64,000 nucleotides of DNA, from positions 434,001 to 498,000 of the forward strand of contig NZ_BSPQ01000013.1 in NCBI RefSeq assembly GCF_030161115.1. Direction: 5' to 3'. Made by a program: the position numbers and the translations under genes. Source of the DNA: Psychromonas marina (GTDB lineage: Bacteria; Pseudomonadota; Gammaproteobacteria; Enterobacterales; Psychromonadaceae). This document shows, one piece after another, positions 55,443 to 64,000 of this stretch (position 1 is its first letter; each line of letters starts with the position of its first letter). The notes beneath the pieces were generated by a model, which was given only the letters and a program-made list of their open reading frames with translations, was not told the DNA's origin and ran no database searches.

Positions 55443-57383
55443 TTAAGCTGTAGTGATCTCTACAGGAGGCATAATATACCCCTGATAGCCTTCAGCTCTT
55501 AAAGGTTTAATCGTTTGCAGATGTCTCTCATCTTCAATACCGGTAATAATTGCAGTGATGTTTAACCCTCTTGCAATATTAACCAGTGCACGACAAAGCT
55601 CTAAGTTCTGTTGATTCTCTTCATTTTCCTCGTTGTTGTAACAAGAGAGTGACATATCTAGTTTGATATAATGTGGCTTTAATTGCTGTAGGTAGGTCAA
55701 TGACCCCATCTGTCTACCACAGTTATCAACCCCAAACTTCGATCCTGCCATCGTAATAATTTCACAAAGCTGTAAACAGGTATCCAAATTTTGCGTAATA
55801 CCTGATTCAGACATCTCGAAGTGAAGTTTTTCAGGAGAACGAACCTCCGATAAATACCCTTTAAGCCAACGATGAAAGTCAAGGTTATTGACACTCTCAC
55901 GGGATAAATTAACTGCAATCGGTTCACTATTCAGATCAAGCAATTTTTCTTTTGCTATCGCCTGTAGTAAACACCTATCTAAACGATGCCCAAGTGTTAA
56001 ACGTTCAATATAAGGCATGAATTGCCCTGCTTTGATCACTTTTCCATCAACTTCTAAACGACAATATATTTCTCGATGTATGACCTCGCCATCACTACAC
56101 TGCTGGATTGGTTGCCATTGAAATAAGAACTGATTTTGATTAATCGACTTAACTAATTGTTCACGCCATCCTTCACGGCTCACATCTTGCTCTGACTCAA
56201 CATAAAACCAATTGCTTATTTTATTTTCATTGAGCGCTTTTTGCAGTGCATTATCTGCTTGTGATAATAATTCGGCACGGGTTACACCATTCGTTCGCTC
56301 ACTTATACCTATTGCAAAGTCTTGATTAGACTCAAAGCTTGCATTCAGCATCTCTTGGTTAATGAGTCGAATCAATGATTGCAATGATTCCAGTACTTGC
56401 TCTCTATCCGCTTTACGAATTAAAAAAGCAAACTCAGTATTAGAGATACGTGCAACCAGTGTTTCATCCGCATGTGGTAGTTCTTTAGTAAATTTTTTGG
56501 CAAGTACTTTAATGGTTTGATCACGCATCTGATAACCATAACGACTATGTAACTGATCTAACCAGTTCAAATCAGCAATTAATAAAGCGCCTATATCAGG
56601 TTCATTGAGCCAACTATTTAACTGACCAGTAAGATATAAACGGTTAGGGAGATGTGAAACATGATCACGTAAAGTATCATCTTTAAGACTCTCAACTTCA
56701 TCATCTAAAGCAGAAAAAACCTGTTTTAGCTGACCTGACATTGAGTTTATTGCTCCGACGACCTCTTTCAATTCCGTTGTTGATGGGAGCGCCATACTTG
56801 GATTAAATTTACGCTGTGAGACATCACGTGCATGCTCAGCAACTTCATGAAGAGGTTTTAAAATTCGTTTTAAACGTAAACGTAGCAGTACCATACAAAC
56901 AAGAAAAAGAATCGCTAATACCATTAAGGTATTATTCATGATTCGCCATAACTCTCTATATCCGATTGCAGGATTAGAAACGACTTTAAGCGTGGCTAAC
57001 TGCAACCAACCTGAGGTAATAGTTACCTCTTTGCTCTGTGCCTTAAATAGATCTAAATCAATAAACCATTGTGGCACCTTTTGAATGCTAACCTCATTTT
57101 TCCATTGCTGTTGTTTGTTATCTGCAAGCCAAGACAACGTGACTTGTTTATAAAATCCGCCTTCAAAAATAACATTGACTAAAGTATCAACCGTCGCCGC
57201 ATCCCCTGTTTCTAAATGTGGTTTTAACATCAAACTCAAAGAGGTAACCGTATTGTTGAGATCAGAATCCATTTGATCAACCATAAACGCTTTGGTTTCA
57301 GTAAACTGAAAATACACCAAGCTAGACATCACTAATAAAAACAGTGCCAATAACAATGAATTTATCTGATTATAAAGGGTCAT
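55443..57383 (-). CDS. lapD: LapD-like cyclic-di-GMP receptor (inactive GGDEF-EAL)
   Basis: Inner-membrane receptor, 646 residues, holding LapG when bound to c-di-GMP. Membrane span 1 is near 8-27, a periplasmic LapD_MoxY-type domain at about 30-150, span 2 near 152-172, HAMP to 225, then GGDEF (about 240-400) and EAL (about 410-646). Both output domains are degenerate: ISNTEF replaces GGDEF (about 314), HREIYCRL replaces the EAL motif (about 434) and DNCGRQMGSL replaces DDFGTG. So it binds rather than makes or cleaves c-di-GMP. It sits three bases downstream of lapG, as expected of LapD. Confidence 0.92.
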   Translation of the reverse strand: MTLYNQINSLLLALFLLVMSSLVYFQFTETKAFMVDQMDSDLNNTVTSLSLMLKPHLETGDAATVDTLVNVIFEGGFYKQVTLSWLADNKQQQWKNEVSIQKVPQWFIDLDLFKAQSKEVTITSGWLQLATLKVVSNPAIGYRELWRIMNNTLMVLAILFLVCMVLLRLRLKRILKPLHEVAEHARDVSQRKFNPSMALPSTTELKEVVGAINSMSGQLKQVFSALDDEVESLKDDTLRDHVSHLPNRLYLTGQLNSWLNEPDIGALLIADLNWLDQLHSRYGYQMRDQTIKVLAKKFTKELPHADETLVARISNTEFAFLIRKADREQVLESLQSLIRLINQEMLNASFESNQDFAIGISERTNGVTRAELLSQADNALQKALNENKISNWFYVESEQDVSREGWREQLVKSINQNQFLFQWQPIQQCSDGEVIHREIYCRLEVDGKVIKAGQFMPYIERLTLGHRLDRCLLQAIAKEKLLDLNSEPIAVNLSRESVNNLDFHRWLKGYLSEVRSPEKLHFEMSESGITQNLDTCLQLCEIITMAGSKFGVDNCGRQMGSLTYLQQLKPHYIKLDMSLSCYNNEENEENQQNLELCRALVNIARGLNITAIITGIEDERHLQTIKPLRAEGYQGYIMPPVEITTA

Positions 57384-57386
57384 TTT

Positions 57387-58085
57387 TTACTCCATTCTCA
57401 ATTTTGGTTGTTTAAGGTTTGAGATACCCATTCGTTTGTTTAAGTCAGTCCATTGCTTAAGACGTTCTGATTTACCGGCAAGTACACCTTGCCCTTTACT
57501 TTTATTAAGCCAAAGTTGTTTACCATTAAAGCTATACACAGGGATAAGGTCTTTACGCTGCGTTGCTGGCTTAATGTTGCCATCGATATTATCGAGAATA
57601 ACCGGAACCGAACTAGGTGTTGCATAATAAGCAACGACCATGTGGTACTGATTTAAAGTAACAGCTTTAACCATGGTAATACGCATTTTATTATCCGGAA
57701 TACCAAGCTCTAATAGTGTAAAGTACTTGGCAATGGCGAAGTCTTCACAGTCCCCCGCATTTACCCCTAAAAACTCGATCGGTGTTGCCCAATAGTTATT
57801 AACTCCCCACAACTTAATATCATTGGTAAAACGTAATAAGTTGAAAAAGTTATTCACTCGATAAAGTTGTTCTGCTTCATCAAGTGAATTAGCATTTTCC
57901 ATTAAGCGAAACCAGGCATTACCTCTTTTCCCTGCACGTTCACCATAATTATCAATAAGTGCTGCAACAATTTTGGATTCATCAAGTTTGCTCATCTTTT
58001 GTGCGTGTAAAAATGAAACCATCATTAACAATAAACTAGTTATGATTAGCATTTGCCAAACAAGCAAAATAGATGAGCTTTTCAA
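57387..58085 (-). CDS. lapG: LapG-like periplasmic cysteine protease
   Basis: Transglutaminase-like cysteine peptidase, 232 residues. A membrane-proximal N-terminus (about 7-27) serves as signal or anchor. The catalytic triad is visible: Cys in VNAGDCEDFA (about 112), His in QYHMVVAYY (about 147) and Asp in VILDNID (about 164). In the Lap system it cleaves the N-terminal retention module of the large adhesin unless sequestered by LapD. It is directly before lapD and 8 bases after the OmpA-like gene. Confidence 0.92.
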   Translation of the reverse strand: MKSSSILLVWQMLIITSLLLMMVSFLHAQKMSKLDESKIVAALIDNYGERAGKRGNAWFRLMENANSLDEAEQLYRVNNFFNLLRFTNDIKLWGVNNYWATPIEFLGVNAGDCEDFAIAKYFTLLELGIPDNKMRITMVKAVTLNQYHMVVAYYATPSSVPVILDNIDGNIKPATQRKDLIPVYSFNGKQLWLNKSKGQGVLAGKSERLKQWTDLNKRMGISNLKQPKLRME

Positions 58086-58093
58086 ACGCTTAA

Positions 58094-58696
58094 TTACTCA
58101 ACTTCATTATCAACACTGTATATATTCCACTTCATATCTATAAAACTTTTATCGCTACTAATTTCCGCAACGATTCGTCGATTACGAGCATGAATATATT
58201 CATCATTTCCTTCTAATAATAGTTTTTCAAAACCATAACCTATTGCAGTGATACGCTTAGGTGCAATATTAAATTGACGAGCTAAAATGTTTTTAATCGC
58301 AATCGCACGGTTTTCTGATAGTTTTTGATTAAGCTGTGCACTACCACGAATACTAGTATGGCCTTCGATGGTAACGATTGTTTGTGGGAACTCTGTCATA
58401 AAATCAGCTAGTTTTTTTATCTCAGGTAGATATTCTTGCTTCACAACGTAGGAGTTAGTCGCAAAGTTTACCTGCAATTTACGGCGTACCGTCTCTACAG
58501 TTTGCGAACCACAACCATCATTATTTACTTGTGAGCCCGCATAAGAATCAGGGCATTCATCCCGCGCACGAATAATGCCATCACCCTCACTGTCGTTTAA
58601 GTTGAATTTCTGAACCGTCGGTTCTTCTGTCATATCAATAACTTGCGTTGAACAAGCAGATAAAAATATAACACATAATAAGATTAATTGTTTCAC
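58094..58696 (-). CDS. OmpA-like peptidoglycan-associated lipoprotein
   Basis: 200 residues. A lipoprotein signal with lipobox LSAC (Cys about 15) anchors it to the outer membrane. A calcium-type segment SEGDGIIRARDECPDS (about 36) precedes the OmpA C-terminal peptidoglycan-binding domain (about 75-180) with EGHTSIRGSAQLNQKLSENR. The gene overlaps the TolC-like gene by 4 bases. An OmpA-domain lipoprotein within the Lap operon is not part of the minimal Pseudomonas set; here it may tie the exporter to the cell wall. Confidence 0.88.
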   Translation of the reverse strand: MKQLILLCVIFLSACSTQVIDMTEEPTVQKFNLNDSEGDGIIRARDECPDSYAGSQVNNDGCGSQTVETVRRKLQVNFATNSYVVKQEYLPEIKKLADFMTEFPQTIVTIEGHTSIRGSAQLNQKLSENRAIAIKNILARQFNIAPKRITAIGYGFEKLLLEGNDEYIHARNRRIVAEISSDKSFIDMKWNIYSVDNEVE

Positions 58697-60093
58697 TGTG
58701 GAACTCCTCCATCAAACTGTTCTTCGCCTAACCAGCTATTAGGTCGCGTAACACGCAGTGCTTCAACCAATAGCCCTATCGAATGTAAAATTCTGTACTG
58801 TGCTGATATTTCAGTAAATTCAGCATCTAAAAAGTCACGACGTGCTTGATATAACTCATTCTCTGTATCTAGTAGATCCAGCAAGCTACGTTGTCCTATT
58901 TTAAACTGCTCTTTATAGTCTGACTGGGTATCTTTCGAAGCAACAACATGCATTTTTATGTACTTTTTCTGCAAATTAAGCTGTTCAAATGCATTCCATG
59001 AAAGAATAAACCCTTCACTAACTTGGCGATGAACATTACGGTTTAACTCTTTTGCTTCACTTATTTTATAAGCCGTTTCTTTAGCATAAGCTTCGTCTTT
59101 CCCCCCGGAAAAAAGGTTATAAGACACACGTAACATAGCGAGTACTTCGTTATTATCGCCACCAACATCAGTGAACGTATTAACGCCATTTTCACCATCT
59201 AAGTTATCATTAAAGTTGGCATTAACATCAATCCATACTTTAGGGTAATAATTAGAATTTGACGTTTCATGCTGTGCATTTGCCGATTGAATATCATTGG
59301 TTGCCGCTTTAATCACCGGGTGATTATCCAATGCCATTTGCAGACCTTCTTCTTCTGTTTTTGGCAACATTGCAGAGTCTGGATATGGAATAACTAAGTT
59401 ATCTGGGCGTTGTTCAATAACGCGGTAAAAAGTTACCTTACTGTCTAAAAAATTATTTTTTGCAGCGATTAAGTTTGATTGTGCTTTTGCCAATCGACCA
59501 TTGATCTGTGAAAGATCAGCGGAACTTCCGAAACCTGAGTCAGTACGTTGTTTAATTTGATCATAGATTTCTTCATGTGCAGCGAGGTTTTTCTCTGAAA
59601 GCGCAACCAGTTTTTCAGCTTTAATAAGATCTAAATAAACCTTACTGACTTCCAATGCAAGATCCTCAGCAATGCTATATAAGCGCCACTGTTCAGCACT
59701 TGTTGCATAACTCGTTCTATCAACTTCACTACTGGTATGAAACCCGCTAAACAACTCTTGCTTTAGGCTTAATCCAATTTCACGTCGGGTTAAGTCTTCA
59801 GTGTCATCCCCTCCAGCTAAACCCGATCTCCTAGTAGTTGGACTATCAGTATATTCATAACCAATACCCGCTGTTGCATCGATTGTTGGCCAATAACCAG
59901 ATTCTGCTTGCTCAACCTGTTTTTCGTTTACCTTAAAACGGGTATATGCGGCACGCAACTCAGGGTGTGTATCAAAGGTAAAAGCAACCGCTTGTTCTAG
60001 TGATTGGCTATTTACCACGCTTGGTAGGAACATAGCACTGCATAGCAGCCCTATCGCCCCTTTTTTTACTAAATTGAAACGTTGTTGTTTCAT
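58693..60093 (-). CDS. TolC-family outer-membrane channel of the type I secretion system
   Basis: About 466 residues with a signal peptide (cut around residue 29 after VNS). The sequence AVAFTFDTHPELRAAYTRFK opens the mature part and two repeats of helical OEP domains follow, with LLDLLDTENELYQARRDFLD near the end. It forms the outer-membrane duct (LapE equivalent). ATG 60093 is chosen for its GGAGTT spacing; an in-frame ATG at 60117 directly after the HlyD gene is the alternative. Confidence 0.9.
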   Translation of the reverse strand: MKQQRFNLVKKGAIGLLCSAMFLPSVVNSQSLEQAVAFTFDTHPELRAAYTRFKVNEKQVEQAESGYWPTIDATAGIGYEYTDSPTTRRSGLAGGDDTEDLTRREIGLSLKQELFSGFHTSSEVDRTSYATSAEQWRLYSIAEDLALEVSKVYLDLIKAEKLVALSEKNLAAHEEIYDQIKQRTDSGFGSSADLSQINGRLAKAQSNLIAAKNNFLDSKVTFYRVIEQRPDNLVIPYPDSAMLPKTEEEGLQMALDNHPVIKAATNDIQSANAQHETSNSNYYPKVWIDVNANFNDNLDGENGVNTFTDVGGDNNEVLAMLRVSYNLFSGGKDEAYAKETAYKISEAKELNRNVHRQVSEGFILSWNAFEQLNLQKKYIKMHVVASKDTQSDYKEQFKIGQRSLLDLLDTENELYQARRDFLDAEFTEISAQYRILHSIGLLVEALRVTRPNSWLGEEQFDGGVPQ

Positions 60094-60118
60094 CATAACT
60101 CCATTTAAATTATCCATC

Positions 60119-61492
60119 TTAATATTCCCTAAGCGCCATCTCTTTAGCCCTTAAAATCGGATTTAAAATATACTCAAGTATAGTCCGCTTGCTAATAATC
60201 ACATCAACAGTGGTCATCATGCCTGGAATGATCGGCATATCTTGCTTGTCACGACTATGCATACTTGATTCCGTGGTCCTCACTCTTATAATATAAAAGC
60301 TATTGCCCTCTTCATCTTGTGTTGTATCAGCACTAATATGCTCAACAATGCCTTCAAGCCCGCCATAACGTGTGAAATCGTAGGCGGTAACTTTCACCAT
60401 TGCAGGTAAACCAACGTGGATAAAAGCGATATCTTTAGGGATGATTTTCGCTTCTACCAATAATTTATCTTCCGAAGGTACTATCTCTAACAGTACTTCA
60501 CCAGGCTTCACCACCCCACCTAATGTAGTAATATGCAGTGTCTTAACTGTCCCCACGACAGGTGATGTAATCAGTGCTTTGCTCACTTTATCTTTTACAC
60601 CGACCTGTGCCTCACTAAGTCGTGAGAATTTAGATTGCAATTCGTTAAGTTGAGCGCGCGCTTCGGTTCGATATTTTAATACTGCTTCGCGACGCTTTAA
60701 AATGGCTTCTTCATAGGAAGATTGCACCTTAGGCTTTAATAAACGCAACGCATTAAGTTCACCTTTGATATCATTCACACTACGTTGTAACTTCAACAGT
60801 TCAACTTCAGGTACAATGCGTTTTTTAGCGAGAGGAATGGTCAGTTTTAATTCTCTATTTGCAAAATTTAAACTACTTCTCAGCGTATTAATTTTAGAAC
60901 TAATCTCTTTTACTTCCTGCTCTCGCTGCTTTATCTGCTGCCCTTGAATCGCAACCTGATTTTCCAAATTATTAATACGTGTTGTATATTCATCTTGATT
61001 ACGTGCGACGAGTTCAGGGGAAGTTGTTTGCAAATCATCAGGAAATACCAGCACCTCTTTTTTTATTTTCACTTGCAGTTGCCACTCAGCGACATCTGCA
61101 ACTAATACATCACTTAACTCTGCACGTAGGCGAATAATATTGGCACGTAACGCATCAACTTCTTGTGTTTGCTGCGCCATATCAGAACGAAAACGAGTAT
61201 CATCAATACGAGCAATCAACTGCCCTTTGGTAACCTGCATTCCCTCAGTAACATATAGCTCTTGTAATATACCGCCATCAAGGCTTTGGATTATTTGCAC
61301 TTGTGACGAAGGAATTACTTTCCCCTCACCACGGGTGACGCGATCTAATTCAGCGAAATATGCCCAGACCATAAAACAGATAAACAGTGCAAGCAGTGCC
61401 CAAATTGTTAACCGATGTACCGTTGGTGTTTGCGTTAAGATAGCGCCATAAACATCATCCGCCATCTCTAAATCTTCTTTACTTACTTTCAT
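60119..61492 (-). CDS. HlyD-family membrane fusion protein of the type I secretion system
   Basis: 457 residues (LapC equivalent). One N-terminal span (about 26-46), a biotinyl-lipoyl-like half (GEGKVIPSSQVQIIQSLDGG near 55), a long coiled coil (about 100-280) and the HlyD C-terminal barrel (PSEDKLLVEAKI near 345). Links the LapB-like ABC exporter to the TolC-like pore. It overlaps the exporter gene by 4 bases. Confidence 0.93.
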   Translation of the reverse strand: MKVSKEDLEMADDVYGAILTQTPTVHRLTIWALLALFICFMVWAYFAELDRVTRGEGKVIPSSQVQIIQSLDGGILQELYVTEGMQVTKGQLIARIDDTRFRSDMAQQTQEVDALRANIIRLRAELSDVLVADVAEWQLQVKIKKEVLVFPDDLQTTSPELVARNQDEYTTRINNLENQVAIQGQQIKQREQEVKEISSKINTLRSSLNFANRELKLTIPLAKKRIVPEVELLKLQRSVNDIKGELNALRLLKPKVQSSYEEAILKRREAVLKYRTEARAQLNELQSKFSRLSEAQVGVKDKVSKALITSPVVGTVKTLHITTLGGVVKPGEVLLEIVPSEDKLLVEAKIIPKDIAFIHVGLPAMVKVTAYDFTRYGGLEGIVEHISADTTQDEEGNSFYIIRVRTTESSMHSRDKQDMPIIPGMMTTVDVIISKRTILEYILNPILRAKEMALREY

Positions 61493-63666
61493 TGTTTAGC
61501 CCCCTTCTTAGGAGCGCTGCTCAACAATCCATTTTTAAGTTTTTCCAATATGAGTTCTTTTGAACCATCTGCGACTAGGTGCCCACTATCAAGTACGATA
61601 ATTCGATCCACTAATTGCAACAGGTGCATTTTATGAGTAATTAAAAACAAAGTACGATTTTGAGCGGTGACTTTCATCGATTCAATAAATAACTTTTCAG
61701 CACGTGCATCTAAACTTGCTGTTGGTTCATCAAGTAATAACATCTGCGGATCATTAAGTATTGCTCTTGCAAGCGCAACTGCCTGCCTTTGCCCACGAGA
61801 AAGAGATTTCCCCCCTTCTCCAACTTGTAACTCTAAACCTTGCGATTCCATATCAGTGAACAGGCTAACACCGGACATCTGCACTGCACGCAGTAATTGA
61901 TACTCGGTCACCTGTTTAGTGCCAAAAAGAATATTATCTTTGATCGAACCATGAAAGAGCACAATATCCTGTGGTAAATAGCCAATATTACGGCGTAAAT
62001 CACTGGGGTGAATCTGCCCTTGATGTAAGCCATCATAGCGAATACTGCCTTGCCCCGGCTGAAATAAGCCAAGCAATAATTTAGCTAGCGTTGTTTTTCC
62101 TGAGCCATTACGCCCGATTATCGCTATTTTTTCTCCAGGCTTCACTCTCAGGGATAAGGGATATAAAGCAGGTTTTTCAATATCAGGATAATGAAAATTA
62201 ACATGTTCAAAAACAATGTTACCTTTCAATTTAGTATGACTACCCAAATGGCCTTTGTTTTCAAATTCTCCCTCTTGGTCCATAATGCCATCGAGTTGTC
62301 TTAAGGAACTGACGGTTTGGTTATAGCGTGTCATTAACGCAGCTATTTTTGCCATTGGTCCAACAGCACGACTTGATAGCATAACGGCAGCAATGATCCC
62401 CCCCATTGATATCAGGCCTTCAGAGACACGATAGACACCAAGTACAATTACAGCGACTACCACCATCTGTACGATAAAACTGGAAACATTCGCAACAGAG
62501 TTAGTGATGACTTTAGTTTTTAGTTGCCATGTTGAGGTATGCCCAAGCATTTGCTGCCACGCATTTTGCACTACGCCCTCTGCACCATTTGCTTTGATAG
62601 ATTCAAGCGATGATAGGCTTTCTATAAGGTGGCCATGGCGAAGCCCGGAGAATTTATTACTCTCTTCGATTGCATGACGTAGACGTGACTGGACTAATAA
62701 GGCATAACCTAAAATAAGTATTGCTGCAATGACAGAGAAAACAGCTAAGTCTCCGGCCACCAAATAAATTATAAATACAAACAGGAATGCAAAGGGTAAG
62801 TCGACTAATGCTGTCACTGTGGCTGATGATAAGAAATCACGCACGCTATCAAACTCACCGAGTTGTCTCGCCATACCACCGACACTTGGCGCACGCTTTT
62901 CCAAAGAGAGACCGATCACTTTTGCGAATAGTTTAGAGGAGGTTTGTATATCGACTTTTTTACCTGCAACATCAATAAGGTAACCACGAAGTTGCTTAAG
63001 TATAAAATCAAAGGTGTAAGCAACAGTTGCGCCGACAGCCAATACCCATAAACTCTCAAAAGCTAAATTAGGTACAATTTTATCGTAAATATTCATCACC
63101 AGTAACGGTGATACCAATGCAAAAATATTCACTAGAATAGACGCGACAATAACATCACGATAAATCGGTGCCGATTGGCGGATAGTTCCCCATAACCAAT
63201 GCTTTTTATTGTCACTAATATGAACATCAAAATCTCGATCACCGTGATATTTCTGTTTAATCAGAAACAGATAACCCACGTAAACAGATTCTAACTCTTC
63301 AATAGTTAACTTTTCTTCACCACCCGTCTCAGGCAATGACAAAATTGCCTGATTGTTTTTAAAATCTATGGATTGTAAAACACATGCTTTTTGGTCTTTT
63401 AGCATAAGAATGCATGGGAGCAGCATTTTGGGGATATTATTGAGACTTTTACGGCTTAATTTTGCACTTAACCCCGCACGCAAAGCAGCCTGAGGCAATA
63501 ACTCAGGCGTCAAAACACTGCGACTAAGTGGAAGACCTGCAGCAAGCGCTTCTGCTGAACAAGGATTTCCAAAGTGTTCACTTAATAAAACTAAACTGTC
63601 TAAAAGTGGATCTTCGCTAATACTTTGAGAAGCGTTAATCGTCCACTGTTCCTGGGAAGATGACAT
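61489..63666 (-). CDS. lapB: type I secretion ABC transporter (LapB-like) with inactive C39 domain
   Basis: 725 residues. The N-terminal 130 residues are a C39-like domain without the catalytic Cys (opening DPLLDSLVLLSEHFG), which typically recognises RTX substrates. Six membrane spans follow (about 160-450), then an ATPase with Walker A GRNGSGKTTLAKLLLG (about 505), signature LSRGQRQAVALARAIL (about 613), Walker B MLLLDEPTASLD (about 633) and H-loop ITHKMH. Exports the large adhesin whose 3' end lies at the window edge. ATG 63666; the stop overlaps the HlyD start. Confidence 0.94.
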   Translation of the reverse strand: MSSSQEQWTINASQSISEDPLLDSLVLLSEHFGNPCSAEALAAGLPLSRSVLTPELLPQAALRAGLSAKLSRKSLNNIPKMLLPCILMLKDQKACVLQSIDFKNNQAILSLPETGGEEKLTIEELESVYVGYLFLIKQKYHGDRDFDVHISDNKKHWLWGTIRQSAPIYRDVIVASILVNIFALVSPLLVMNIYDKIVPNLAFESLWVLAVGATVAYTFDFILKQLRGYLIDVAGKKVDIQTSSKLFAKVIGLSLEKRAPSVGGMARQLGEFDSVRDFLSSATVTALVDLPFAFLFVFIIYLVAGDLAVFSVIAAILILGYALLVQSRLRHAIEESNKFSGLRHGHLIESLSSLESIKANGAEGVVQNAWQQMLGHTSTWQLKTKVITNSVANVSSFIVQMVVVAVIVLGVYRVSEGLISMGGIIAAVMLSSRAVGPMAKIAALMTRYNQTVSSLRQLDGIMDQEGEFENKGHLGSHTKLKGNIVFEHVNFHYPDIEKPALYPLSLRVKPGEKIAIIGRNGSGKTTLAKLLLGLFQPGQGSIRYDGLHQGQIHPSDLRRNIGYLPQDIVLFHGSIKDNILFGTKQVTEYQLLRAVQMSGVSLFTDMESQGLELQVGEGGKSLSRGQRQAVALARAILNDPQMLLLDEPTASLDARAEKLFIESMKVTAQNRTLFLITHKMHLLQLVDRIIVLDSGHLVADGSKELILEKLKNGLLSSAPKKGAKQ

Positions 63667-63791
63667 TTAAATACTCGAGTCCATTTAATATTTAAGTAAG
63701 TATATAACTTATAAGAATTTTTTAGAGAAATGTTAATGAATTAAATGGTGACAACACCAAAAGTGGAGTTTATATGAATTATTTATCAAGT

Positions 63792-63834
63792 AAAAGCTAA
63801 TGTAAGCAGAAACTTAACTTACATTAGCTTTTTA
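63792..63834 (-). terminator. terminator between the adhesin 3' end and lapB
   Basis: 15-bp perfect stem AAAAGCTAATGTAAG (63792-63806) / CTTACATTAGCTTTT (63818-63832) with an 11-base loop and T-runs on both strands. On the minus strand it follows the partial gene at the edge, which keeps the huge upstream transcript apart from the secretion operon. Confidence 0.8.
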
Positions 63835-63887
63835 TTAGCGTTTTAATAAAAATTAGCATTCAATTAAACAATTCATTAATGCTTTAG

Positions 63888-64000
63888 CTAATCATTAATG
63901 ATGACCTCTAATATATCAGCATTAATCGGTGATGGCGTTATTGTGGCATTGTCAGCAATAAACAATGCACTTTCATTATTTGTCCCTGCTAGTAAGTCGT
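63888..64000 (-). CDS. partial: C-terminal end of a probable large type I-secreted adhesin
   Basis: The last 36 codons of a minus-strand gene enter from the right edge and end at TAG 63888-63890. The peptide starts DLLAGTNNESALFIAD and ends ADILEVIIND; the rest of the gene is outside the window. Asp/Asn-rich, hydrophobic-ended tails of this type fit type I secretion signals of RTX/Lap adhesins. Position directly upstream of lapB and the Lap genes supports an adhesin, but the visible part alone is too short for certainty. Confidence 0.6.
   Translation of the reverse strand, partial: DLLAGTNNESALFIADNATITPSPINADILEVIIND

Noticed and set aside
1-64000. tRNA, rRNA, CRISPR arrays, prophage or intact insertion sequences
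   Set aside because: I looked for cloverleaf ends, repeat-spacer patterns, integrase or transposase genes and found none I could support.

Overview
The window is AT-rich, has no plasmid or phage hallmarks, and reads like chromosomal DNA of a marine, facultatively anaerobic gammaproteobacterium. The closest match I can name from gene content and protein style is Psychromonas or a close Alteromonadales/Vibrio-like relative. This placement comes from recognising protein families and gene orders (cysK-ptsH-ptsI-crr, napFDAGHBC, priC-ybaM, serB next to an SMP/YtjB gene), not from any search.

Layout. 1-10.1 kb: a maltose/maltodextrin locus with a GH13 alpha-glucosidase (cut by the left edge), a LamB-type maltoporin, a 2-kb gene-free stretch, then malE-malF-malG-malK; a hairpin with a T-run lies between malE and malF. 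10.1-14.8 kb: an unknown anchored protein, a GGDEF diguanylate cyclase with a run of nine G in its active-site codons, exonuclease I and an unknown exported protein. 14.8-18.9 kb: cysK and the general PTS genes ptsH-ptsI-crr, with two tandem near-palindromes upstream of ptsH. 19-24.1 kb: yffB-like gene, dapE, an M15 peptidase and two PilZ proteins, one of them 778 residues with two PilZ domains. 24.1-27.7 kb: serB, SMP/YtjB homologue, yggL and a secreted trypsin-like protease.

27.7-42.6 kb is a contiguous nitrate-respiration and molybdenum-cofactor region: modABC (molybdate uptake), moaABCDE and mobA (cofactor synthesis), napFDAGHBC (periplasmic nitrate reductase), and a NarQ/NarP-like two-component system reading away from moaA. 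A perfect FNR-type palindrome lies upstream of napF, a possible molybdenum-cofactor leader lies upstream of moaA, and a 123-bp palindromic repeat sits between moaC and moaB and supplies the moaB stop codon.

42.6-55.4 kb is housekeeping and accessory: dinG, a TSUP permease, priC, the tiny ybaM, a chemoreceptor, acylphosphatase, DUF2960-like protein, a general porin, a VanZ-like/kinase/IMPase-like trio and radD. 55.4-64 kb, minus strand, is a Lap-type adhesin system: lapD (inactive GGDEF/EAL receptor), lapG (periplasmic protease), an OmpA-like lipoprotein, a TolC-like outer-membrane protein, an HlyD-like adaptor and a LapB-like ABC exporter. The right edge carries what seems to be the 3' end of the secreted adhesin gene. 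With the diguanylate cyclase and PilZ proteins, cyclic-di-GMP control of surface attachment is a recurring theme.

I found no rRNA, tRNA, CRISPR array, prophage or intact insertion sequence. Nothing amounts to a clearly new defence or mobile system; the least explained signals are the poly-G runs inside catalytic motifs, the ptsH tandem palindromes, the moaC/moaB repeat and the long malE upstream region.
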